Positions 7,536 through 13,026 of a DNA stretch of 26,460 nt are shown here, one piece after another. Location: IMG/VR virus record IMGVR_UViG_3300045999_002924, positions 1 to 26,460 of that record. The stretch is one strand, 5' to 3'. This DNA is from a virus. A program made the translations under genes and the position numbers. Each line of letters begins with the position of its first letter. The first letter of the stretch is position 1. The notes under the pieces were generated by a model that saw only the letters and a program-made list of their open reading frames with translations, did not search any database and was not told where the DNA came from.

Positions 7536-7841
7536 ATGTCAATGAACTTGAAGGCTATCACCACACGGCTGGGCTATCAGCAGATCACCAGTCTGTCGTC
7601 TGCCGCGTCTTTGACCGTGCCGTCTGTGGACGTCAACGGCCTGTCCTGCAAACCGTCTATCGCTATCATCGTGCCAGAAGGTGCGGCGGTGCGTTGGCGC
7701 GATGACGACACTGCTCCGACCGCAAGCGTCGGAATGCCCTTGGCAAACGGTGTCACGTTGCAGTACGACGGCGACCTGACCAAGATCCAGTTTATTGAGC
7801 AGACCGGCACGGCCAAGCTCAACATCACTTACTACGCTTGA
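7536..7841 (+). CDS. Small probable virion protein, beta-rich
   Basis: A 101-residue protein with alternating hydrophobic residues and a pattern shared by phage structural accessories: QQITSLSSAASLTVP, AAVRWRDDDTAPTASVGMPLANG and IQFIEQTGTAKLNITYY. Proteins with this VRYRDDGTAPT-like core are usually annotated as unassigned structural or decoration proteins. The ATG directly follows the preceding TGA, so it is coupled to that gene. The assignment to the virion rests on position and pattern. Confidence 0.75.
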   Translation: MSMNLKAITTRLGYQQITSLSSAASLTVPSVDVNGLSCKPSIAIIVPEGAAVRWRDDDTAPTASVGMPLANGVTLQYDGDLTKIQFIEQTGTAKLNITYYA

Positions 7842-7848
7842 GGTCGAC

Positions 7849-8349
7849 ATGAACGTCTTCAACGACAACGCGCCGGTCGACTACGTCGATTACTTCACCA
7901 ATCAACTGCCGAAAGACTTGGCAGCGATGGCGAAACTGCGGGATGAGCTAGCCAAGCGCCAAGGCGCCATGACGGCGGTCGACGACGCCAACAAGCTGCG
8001 CACTGACGCGCAGGCCGCGCTCGCCGATGCAAAGGCGCAAGCGGCCGACTTGATTGGCAGCGCCAAGGCTCAGCACGACACCAAGATGGCCGAGATCAGC
8101 GCCGCTCAGAAAAAGCTGGACGACACGCTGAAGACGCTGACCAAACGCGAGAAAGAGTTCGACGCCAGCTACAACACCAAGTCGGCTGACCTTGCCAAGC
8201 GCGAGAGCCAGCTTGCGGCGCTGCAAAGCGAACTGAACGCTCAAGAAGCAAACCTTGACCAGCGAGAGATCAAAGTTGCAAACGATCGCGCTGCTTTGGA
8301 CGCCCGCATCAAGGCATTTCAAGAAAAGGTTGCATCTTTGTCGATTTGA
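7849..8349 (+). CDS. Coiled-coil protein preceding the scaffold
   Basis: 166 residues, almost wholly helical after residue 20, with heptad-like alternation of alanine, leucine, lysine and glutamate (for example ADAKAQAADLIGSAKAQHD and KKLDDTLKTLTKREKE). The start is the ATG at 7849, 7 nt after the previous stop, with AGG just upstream; the open frame extends further 5' into the preceding gene. Immediately before the scaffold gene, such a protein could be an assembly chaperone or a rod-like virion part. I cannot name the family. Confidence 0.8.
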   Translation: MNVFNDNAPVDYVDYFTNQLPKDLAAMAKLRDELAKRQGAMTAVDDANKLRTDAQAALADAKAQAADLIGSAKAQHDTKMAEISAAQKKLDDTLKTLTKREKEFDASYNTKSADLAKRESQLAALQSELNAQEANLDQREIKVANDRAALDARIKAFQEKVASLSI

Positions 8350-8400
8350 TGTAGTATGACCGTACCTGTGCGGCCCACAGGGTACTCGTTAGAGTAGACC
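8350..8400 (+). promoter_or_regulatory. Structured leader of the scaffold gene
   Basis: Two adjacent hairpins: CCTGTG (8365-8370) with CACAGG (8376-8381), extended by GTA/TAC with one bulged G, then TACTC (8383-8387) with GAGTA (8392-8396) around GTTA. They share bases 8383-8385, so the extended first hairpin and the second compete. No good ribosome site precedes the ATG at 8401. In P22 the scaffold protein limits its own synthesis after transcription; this leader is a candidate for similar control, by inference. Confidence 0.4.
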
Positions 8401-9171
8401 ATGCAAGAAAACCAGTTAGCGGAACTTGAATCCGCGTCAGCGGCCCCCGAGACGGCCTCGGAACAGCCGCCGCAGCAACCTGACCAGGTTGCCGCACCTG
8501 ATACGCCGGCCAAGACGTTCACTCAGGAAGAGTTGGACGACATCATTCGCAAGAGGCTTGCGAAAGAGCAGCGAAAGTGGGAGCGCCAGCAACGCCAACC
8601 CGCAGCGCCGCCCCAGCCACAAGAGATCCCGCCTGCGGATCAGTTCGAGTCAGTCGATGCCTACGCGCAAGCGTTGGCAGAGCGTAAGGCTCAAGAGCTG
8701 ATGCAACAGCGAGAAATCGAGCGGCAACAGTCGGAACTGCTGGAAAGCTACGCTGAACGTGAAGAGTCGGCAAGGGACAAGTACGAAGACTTCGAGCAAG
8801 TCGTCTACAACCCAAGCCTTCGCGTCACGACAGTCATGGCGCAGACGATTCAGGCTTCTGATCTTGGTCCCGACATTGCGTATTACCTCGGGTCCAATCC
8901 GAAAGAAGCTGACCGAATCGCCCGGCTCTCGCCGATCTTGCAAGCCAAAGAGATCGGGAAGTTGGAAGCTAAGTTGGTCGACAACCCTCCCGTCGTTCGC
9001 AAACCAACCAAGGCGCCTGACCCTATCGCGCCCGTGACAGCCTCTCGGTCTAACTCGCCAAAGTTCGACACCACCGACCCGCGTTCAGTTGGGGCGATGT
9101 CAACCTCGGACTGGATCGAAGCAGAGCGGCAGCGGCAGATCAGAGCGTGGAAAGCCAGGCATAACGCCTAA
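8401..9171 (+). CDS. Scaffolding protein (probable)
   Basis: A 256-residue, highly charged protein directly upstream of the coat gene, the standard position for the scaffold that directs procapsid assembly and then leaves. The pattern is typical: a low-complexity proline/glutamine-rich N-terminus, FTQEELDDIIRKRLAKE at about residues 40-56, a long charged helix to about residue 140, a small globular stretch around ASDLGPDIAYYLGSNPKEADRIA near 157-179, and a basic end, RQRQIRAWKARHNA. P22 scaffold also uses a basic C-terminal helix to bind coat. The leader is structured and lacks a clear ribosome site. Confidence 0.85.
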   Translation: MQENQLAELESASAAPETASEQPPQQPDQVAAPDTPAKTFTQEELDDIIRKRLAKEQRKWERQQRQPAAPPQPQEIPPADQFESVDAYAQALAERKAQELMQQREIERQQSELLESYAEREESARDKYEDFEQVVYNPSLRVTTVMAQTIQASDLGPDIAYYLGSNPKEADRIARLSPILQAKEIGKLEAKLVDNPPVVRKPTKAPDPIAPVTASRSNSPKFDTTDPRSVGAMSTSDWIEAERQRQIRAWKARHNA

Positions 9172-9188
9172 TTTACAAAGGATTTATC

Positions 9189-10394
9189 ATGAGTAACAGT
9201 CTTTTGACGATTGACATGATCACGAGGAAGATTCTCGAAATTCTTGAGAACAACCTTGTGATCACCCGTACTGTCAACCGACAGTACGACTCTTCCTTCG
9301 CGCAAGAAGGCGCGAAGATCGGCTCCACCCTGCGTATCCGTCTGCCGGACCGCGCTCTGGTGACCGACGGTGCTGCGCTGCAAGTGCAGGACGACAACGA
9401 GCAGTTCACCACGCTGACCGTTGCCAGCCAGAAGCACATCGGCGTCAACTTCACGACCGCTGAACTGACCATGCAGCTCGACGACTTCGCCGAGCGGGTG
9501 CTGAAGCCTCGTATCAGCCAGCTTGCGTCCAGCATCGACGCCGACGTCGCCAATTCGTTCCAGAACATCTTCCAGTCGGTGGGTACGCCTGGTACGACCC
9601 CTGGGACCAGTCTGGTGCTGTTGCAGGCCCAGCAGAAGCTGAACGAAGCGGCTGCTGTCATGTCGCCCCGTTATGCCACCGTCAACCCGGCCGCCAACGC
9701 CGCGCTGGTCGAGGGCATGAAGGGTCTGTTCAACCCGGTGTCGACCATCAGCAAGCAGTTCAAGACCGGACTGATGGCTGAAGGCATCCTCGGGTATGAA
9801 GAGATGAACATGAGCCAGTCGATCAAGCAGCACACGACCGGCACCCGCACGGGCGCGCACACTGTCACCACGACCGTGTCGAGCCAAGGCGCGACCACCA
9901 TCGCGATCACCGGCACGGGCACGCAGACGATCAAGAAGGGCGACGTCTTCACCATCGCTGGCGTGTATGCGGTCAACCCGCAGACCCGCGAGTCGACTGG
10001 GTCGCTCCAGCAGTTCGTTGTGACGGCCGATGCGACCGCCTCGGGTGGCGCGTATGCCAGCGTCTCAATCAGCCCGGCGATCTACACCGCCAACCAAGCT
10101 CTGGCTACCGTGGACTCGTTCCCGCAGTCCGGCGCGGCGGTCACCTTCTTGGGCAGCGCCAGCACCCAGTACCCGCAGAACCTGATCTACCACCGCGACG
10201 CCATCACGTTTGCGACGGCCGATCTGGTGATGCCGCAGGGTGTCGACATGGCGAGCCGTCAGGTCCACAACGGCATCAGTCTGCGTGTCGTGCGTCAGTA
10301 CGACATCAATAACGACCGTATGCCTTGCCGGGTCGACGTGCTGTATGGCTACTCGGTGATCCGTCCGCAGATGGCTGTGCGGATGTGGGGTTAA
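9189..10394 (+). CDS. Major capsid (coat) protein, P22 gp5-like
   Basis: A 401-residue coat protein forming the icosahedral shell. The N-terminal pattern ITRKILEILENNLVITRTV, then GAKIGSTLRIRLPDR and TTAELTMQLDDFAERVL matches the P22 coat family (HK97 fold), and the end, YGYSVIRPQMAVRMWG, is typical. Length is close to P22 gp5 (430). A threonine-rich segment with TTIAITGTGTQTIKKGDVFTI around residues 236-256 probably belongs to an inserted surface domain. AAAGGA lies 8 nt before the ATG, a good ribosome site, as expected for the most abundant protein. A TTCG hairpin follows the stop. Confidence 0.93.
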   Translation: MSNSLLTIDMITRKILEILENNLVITRTVNRQYDSSFAQEGAKIGSTLRIRLPDRALVTDGAALQVQDDNEQFTTLTVASQKHIGVNFTTAELTMQLDDFAERVLKPRISQLASSIDADVANSFQNIFQSVGTPGTTPGTSLVLLQAQQKLNEAAAVMSPRYATVNPAANAALVEGMKGLFNPVSTISKQFKTGLMAEGILGYEEMNMSQSIKQHTTGTRTGAHTVTTTVSSQGATTIAITGTGTQTIKKGDVFTIAGVYAVNPQTRESTGSLQQFVVTADATASGGAYASVSISPAIYTANQALATVDSFPQSGAAVTFLGSASTQYPQNLIYHRDAITFATADLVMPQGVDMASRQVHNGISLRVVRQYDINNDRMPCRVDVLYGYSVIRPQMAVRMWG

Positions 10395-10398
10395 GGGG

Positions 10399-10416
10399 AG
10401 GGGCTTCGGCCCCTTT
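10399..10416 (+). terminator. TTCG hairpin after the coat gene, probable partial terminator
   Basis: A-GGGGC (10399-10404) pairs with GCCCC-T (10409-10414) around a TTCG tetraloop, followed by TTT and, a little further, CATTTTT. It lies just past the coat stop. The T run directly after the stem is short, so readthrough to the decoration genes is likely and the hairpin may also stabilise coat mRNA. Confidence 0.65.
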
Positions 10417-10420
10417 CAAT

Positions 10421-10435
10421 CATTTTTGAAAGGAT
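10421..10435 (+). repeat. 15-bp leader repeat, copy 1
   Basis: CATTTTTGAAAGGAT carries the ribosome site (GAAAGGA) of the gene at 10442. An identical 15 bp recurs at 10923-10937, also downstream of a TTCG hairpin and upstream of a gene. Confidence 0.8.
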
Positions 10436-10441
10436 ACAATC

Positions 10442-10849
10442 ATGGCTCTTCCTAATGGTGCTGGTGGCTACCAGCTTGGCGCGGGAAACCGCGCTGAAAC
10501 CACGATGGGTTATGCGGACGCGCCGCAAACCGCTACTGCGACCGCAACCCTGTCTGCTGTTCAGATCTTGGGCGGTATGCTGGTAGCGAACCCCTCAACC
10601 TCGGCTGCGACCTACACGCTGCCGACCGCTGCGCTGATCGACGCGGCGCTGCCGAATGCAACGATCGGCAGCACGTTTGATCTGTTCATCGTGAACACCG
10701 GGACGTCGTCTGGTACTGTCACGCTTGCAACGGCAACGGGTCTGACCGACGGCGGGAATGCGTTTGTGGCGGTGGCGATTACCTCCAGCGCCGCGTTCCG
10801 GTTCCGCAAAACGGCCGAGGGTGCGTACACGGTCTACAAGATCGCGTAA
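10442..10849 (+). CDS. Probable capsid decoration/accessory protein
   Basis: A 135-residue protein beginning MALPNGAGGYQLGAGNR, followed by PQTATATATLSAVQILGGMLV and NPSTSAATYTLPTAALIDAALP. The rest is beta-rich (STFDLFIVNTGTSSGTVTLATATG, FRFRKTAEGAYTVYKIA), a pattern repeatedly found just after coat genes in P22-like marine and freshwater phages as I recall them. Likely role: a capsid-surface decoration or small fibre. A good ribosome site (AAAGGA) precedes the ATG. The C-terminal half has a pattern loosely like that of the gene at 10943, suggesting a shared small beta domain. Confidence 0.75.
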   Translation: MALPNGAGGYQLGAGNRAETTMGYADAPQTATATATLSAVQILGGMLVANPSTSAATYTLPTAALIDAALPNATIGSTFDLFIVNTGTSSGTVTLATATGLTDGGNAFVAVAITSSAAFRFRKTAEGAYTVYKIA

Positions 10850-10861
10850 AGGAGCAAGCAC

Positions 10862-10897
10862 ATGGCAGCGAACAACAAACCTGTTGGCGTGGCCTGA
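10862..10897 (+). pseudogene. 12-codon stub resembling the start of the next gene
   Basis: After a clear AAAGGAG ribosome site an ATG opens MAANNKPVGVA and stops at once. The next gene begins MPNTKAVGVAYSDPEF, so N-x-K-x-VGVA aligns and the stub stops where tyrosine would follow. It looks like the leftover 5' end of a duplicated or replaced gene, immediately followed by a terminator hairpin. It could instead be a functional leader peptide. Confidence 0.55.
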
Positions 10898-10903
10898 CGC
10901 ATC

Positions 10904-10929
10904 GCGCGGCCTTCGGGCCGCGCATTTTT
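10904..10929 (+). terminator. Strong Rho-independent terminator-like hairpin
   Basis: GCGCGGCC (10904-10911) and GGCCGCGC (10916-10923) form a perfect 8-bp GC stem around TTCG, followed by ATTTTT. This is the best terminator shape in the window. It lies between head genes pointing the same way, so genes further right need readthrough, antitermination or another promoter. Confidence 0.75.
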
Positions 10930-10937
10930 GAAAGGAT
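10923..10937 (+). repeat. 15-bp leader repeat, copy 2
   Basis: Identical to 10421-10435. It overlaps the last stem base and T run of the terminator and supplies the GAAAGGA ribosome site for the gene at 10943. Confidence 0.8.
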
Positions 10938-10942
10938 CGATC

Positions 10943-11434
10943 ATGCCGAATACCAAGGCTGTCGGTGTCGCTTACAGCGACCCCGAGTTTGAAAGCGTTG
11001 CCGTTACCGGCGCTGTTACTAGCGCTTCGGTTGCCGTTACCGGCGCTGTTACTAGCGCTTCGGTTGCCGTTACCGGAGCCATTACCGGCGCAAGCGTGGC
11101 GGTGACCGGCAAACTGAGCGGCACGCAACTGGATCTGAACGCGCCTGTGACTAAGACTGCTAGCTTCACGTTAGGTGAAACTGAGAACTTTGTCATTGCC
11201 AACGGCTCTGCGGCAAACGTTACTGTGACGCTGCCGTCAGGCGCTGATCAGATTGGCCGTGTTCTGTTTGTCAAAAATCTGTCGGGCACTTACACCCTGA
11301 TCTCGGCGTCGTCCAACGTCAAACCGCGAACTTCTAACACTGCTGGCACGGCTATTTTGGCGGCGACGGCGGGTGCTTTCGCAATGCTGGTTTGCGAGGA
11401 TGGCACGAACTGGGTCGTAATGGCTGGCAACTAA
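10943..11434 (+). CDS. Repeat-containing decoration or head-fibre protein
   Basis: 163 residues. The N-terminus MPNTKAVGVAYSDPEFES leads into three 11-residue repeats (VAVTGAVTSAS twice, then VAVTGAITGAS) and a degenerate fourth starting VAVTGKLSG. Such alternating beta repeats in phage fibres often form a triple-stranded stem. The C-terminal domain (FTLGETENFVIANGSAANVTVTLP onward, ending DGTNWVVMAGN) is beta-rich and typical of phage surface tips. Its place after coat and decoration genes suggests a capsid-surface fibre; this is inference. The ATG at 10943 is preferred over upstream TTG because GAAAGGA lies 6 nt before it. Confidence 0.75.
   Translation: MPNTKAVGVAYSDPEFESVAVTGAVTSASVAVTGAVTSASVAVTGAITGASVAVTGKLSGTQLDLNAPVTKTASFTLGETENFVIANGSAANVTVTLPSGADQIGRVLFVKNLSGTYTLISASSNVKPRTSNTAGTAILAATAGAFAMLVCEDGTNWVVMAGN
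10997..11095 (+). repeat. 33-bp tandem repeat inside the decoration gene
   Basis: Units at 10997-11029 and 11030-11062 are identical over all 33 bp; 11063-11095 is a diverged third copy and a further partial copy starts at 11096. The unit length is a multiple of three, so copy number can change while the frame stays open. Confidence 0.9.
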
Positions 11435-11438
11435 CGGA

Positions 11439-11460
11439 CAGCGGGGCTTCGGCCCCGCTG
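11439..11460 (+). terminator. TTCG hairpin after the decoration gene
   Basis: CAGCGGGGC (11439-11447) and GCCCCGCTG (11452-11460) form a perfect 9-bp stem around TTCG. No T run follows (CATACACATG), so it is a weak terminator at best and may instead protect mRNA ends. It ends only 7 nt before the next ATG and leaves that gene without a clear ribosome site. Confidence 0.5.
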
Positions 11461-11467
11461 CATACAC

Positions 11468-11656
11468 ATGCCCCTCATTTACATGAAGCACCCGGTTCAC
11501 GGGGACAAAATCGCCACTCTTGAGCTAGAAGCCGAGCATGATGAAAAGCACGGCTGGGAGCGGTATACTCCGGGCGAAGAGCCGGCACCGGAGCCGGTGA
11601 ACGAATTGCGGCCGCGCCGCCGCCGGGAGTCAGCCCATGTCGACGTCAGCCGGTGA
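11468..11656 (+). CDS. Small phage protein upstream of gp4-like gene
   Basis: Sixty-two residues beginning MPLIYMKHPVHGDKIATLELEAEHDEKHGWERY and ending in an arginine-rich stretch, RPRRRRE. The MPLIYMKHPVHG opening with a HGW-x-RY turn is one I recognise from unassigned proteins in the head region of P22-like phages. Its 3' end overlaps the next gene by 20 nt, so the two are coupled. Function unknown; the acidic N-terminal part and basic tail might bridge capsid and connector parts, which is speculation. Confidence 0.75.
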   Translation: MPLIYMKHPVHGDKIATLELEAEHDEKHGWERYTPGEEPAPEPVNELRPRRRRESAHVDVSR

Positions 11657-12353
11657 ACTGATCAACGGTGCGCTGCGCCTCTTAGGCCAGCTTGCAGAGG
11701 GCGAGACGCCGTCAGCCGAGACGTCTGCGGACGCCTTGATGGCGATGAACCAGATGATTGACAGTTGGAGCACCGAGCGGCTGTCGGTGTTCGCGACACG
11801 CGATGACGTCTTTACTTGGCCGGCCAACACGATCAGCCGGACTTACGGCCCGTCGGGCGACTTTGTCGGCACCCGGCCTATCTTGCTGGATGACAGCACC
11901 TACTTCAAAGATCCGTCGAGCGGGCTGTCGTATGACATCCTGTTCATCAATCAGGACCAGTACAACGGCATCGCGTTGAAGACGGTCGGGAGCACGTTCC
12001 CGCAGGTGATGTGGGTCAACATGACCTACCCTGACGTCGAGATGTATGTGTACCCAAGGCCGACCAAGGACTTGGAGTTTCATCTGGTGTCGGTGCAGGC
12101 GCTGTCGCAACCTGCCAACTTGGCGACAGTGCTGTCGTTCCCGCCAGGCTACCTGCGGGCGTTCCGGTACTGCTTGGCGATGGAGTTAGCGCCTGAGTTC
12201 GGGGTCGAGCCGTCGATGCAAGTGCAGCGGATTGCGATGGTGGCTAAGCGCAACCTGAAGCGGATCAACAATCCTGACGACCTGATGGCGATGCCGTACA
12301 GTCTGGTGAACCGACGTAGGCAAAGATTCAACATCTTCTCCGGCGGGTATTGA
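11637..12353 (+). CDS. Tail accessory / head-completion protein, P22 gp4-like
   Basis: A 238-residue protein. The N-terminal helices (AGELINGALRLLGQLAEG, then ADALMAMNQMIDSW at about residues 5-44) are characteristic of the gp4 family, which binds under the portal, closes the channel after packaging and starts tail assembly. It is longer than P22 gp4 (166), with a beta-rich central part and a helical C-terminal part ending RRRQRFNIFSGGY. Its TGA overlaps ATG as TGATG at 12351-12355; that ATG was originally the start of the gp10-like gene. Confidence 0.85.
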   Translation: MSTSAGELINGALRLLGQLAEGETPSAETSADALMAMNQMIDSWSTERLSVFATRDDVFTWPANTISRTYGPSGDFVGTRPILLDDSTYFKDPSSGLSYDILFINQDQYNGIALKTVGSTFPQVMWVNMTYPDVEMYVYPRPTKDLEFHLVSVQALSQPANLATVLSFPPGYLRAFRYCLAMELAPEFGVEPSMQVQRIAMVAKRNLKRINNPDDLMAMPYSLVNRRRQRFNIFSGGY

Positions 12354-12364
12354 TGAAGACGCCT
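12353..12364 (+). other. Severed first four codons of the gp10-like gene
   Basis: ATG AAG ACG CCT encodes MKTP and overlaps the gp4-like stop as TGATG, the junction style used elsewhere in this genome. Joined directly to 13036, it would restore MKTPILGASYV, the expected beginning of the gp10-like protein. From this ATG the frame instead stays open through the inserted element to TAA at 13025-13027. Confidence 0.75.
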
Positions 12365-12991
12365 TTATCGAGCGTTCCACCACGACTTTCCCATCCATAT
12401 GGCCGTCACCATATGGATGGAGATATTGTGCCGCGCGGCAACATCTTTGCGTTTTTCTTTACGTTGCTTGGAGTACCAAATGTCTTTAGCTTGCTCAAAC
12501 GTAAGCTTTTTAACCCGCCTCAGTTCGTAGATTGCATGCTGGCAGTTTTCTGCTGGCGATACATACTCAAGATTGTCAACGTGATTGTTAGTACGGTTTC
12601 CGTCTTTATGGTTTATGTGAGCGCCTTGAGGGCGGGCACCAAGAAAAGCTTCCGCAACCGCAGTGTGAATGGCTTTATGTTGTCGAACCGCGTTGGCAGA
12701 CAGCGTAACAAATCGGTACCCATCGCGCCGCAAAGCAGGCTGCAATACATACGCAGCATCAACATAAGCCAAACCGCGAACAATCCGGTTCACAACCCTT
12801 TGAGAGACACTAAACAAAGCCGCAACTTTTCGCTGGCTTTTTTCCTTGGTATATGCCGTTTTAAGGGCCGAAATTTCTTCTGGCGTAAACTGCTGATGGT
12901 ACTTTCCGCGAGAGGATGTTCGTCGAATCCTTCCATCATTGCTAACTTCATAGTCCAGCTCAAAACCAATCAGCGGTTTCCAAATTTGCAT
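12365..12991 (-). CDS. NUMOD4/HNH homing endonuclease
   Basis: 208 residues on the strand opposite the surrounding genes. The NUMOD4 motif WKPLIGFELDYEVSNDGRIR is at residues 4-23. A helix-turn-helix-like segment follows at about 37-73. The HNH core is at about 105-150: QHKAIHTAVAEAF, then AHINHKDGNRTNNHVDNLEY with H125, N127-H128, the D130-G131-N132 turn and N140. A second helix-turn-helix lies near 164-200. An AAAAAGGAG ribosome site precedes the ATG on its own strand. It should nick or cut DNA at a related uninterrupted gp4/gp10 junction so that repair copies the element in. It lacks TTA, CTA and TCA codons, which is why the exact antisense frame is open. Confidence 0.92.
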   Translation of the reverse strand: MQIWKPLIGFELDYEVSNDGRIRRTSSRGKYHQQFTPEEISALKTAYTKEKSQRKVAALFSVSQRVVNRIVRGLAYVDAAYVLQPALRRDGYRFVTLSANAVRQHKAIHTAVAEAFLGARPQGAHINHKDGNRTNNHVDNLEYVSPAENCQHAIYELRRVKKLTFEQAKDIWYSKQRKEKRKDVAARHNISIHMVTAIWMGKSWWNAR

Positions 12992-13011
12992 GTTGGCGCT
13001 CCTTTTTACAC

Positions 13012-13026
13012 AAGGAGAATATCATA
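13012..13026 (+). promoter_or_regulatory. Ribosome site AAGGAG with ATA start candidate
   Basis: AAGGAG at 13012-13017 is followed after 6 nt by ATA at 13024-13026, in frame with the gp10-like protein; ATC at 13021 is also in frame. The ATA overlaps TAA (13025-13027), the stop of the frame that begins at the severed ATG, giving an ATAA junction suited to termination-reinitiation. No ATG, GTG or TTG is available in frame before GTG at 13090. Confidence 0.5.
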
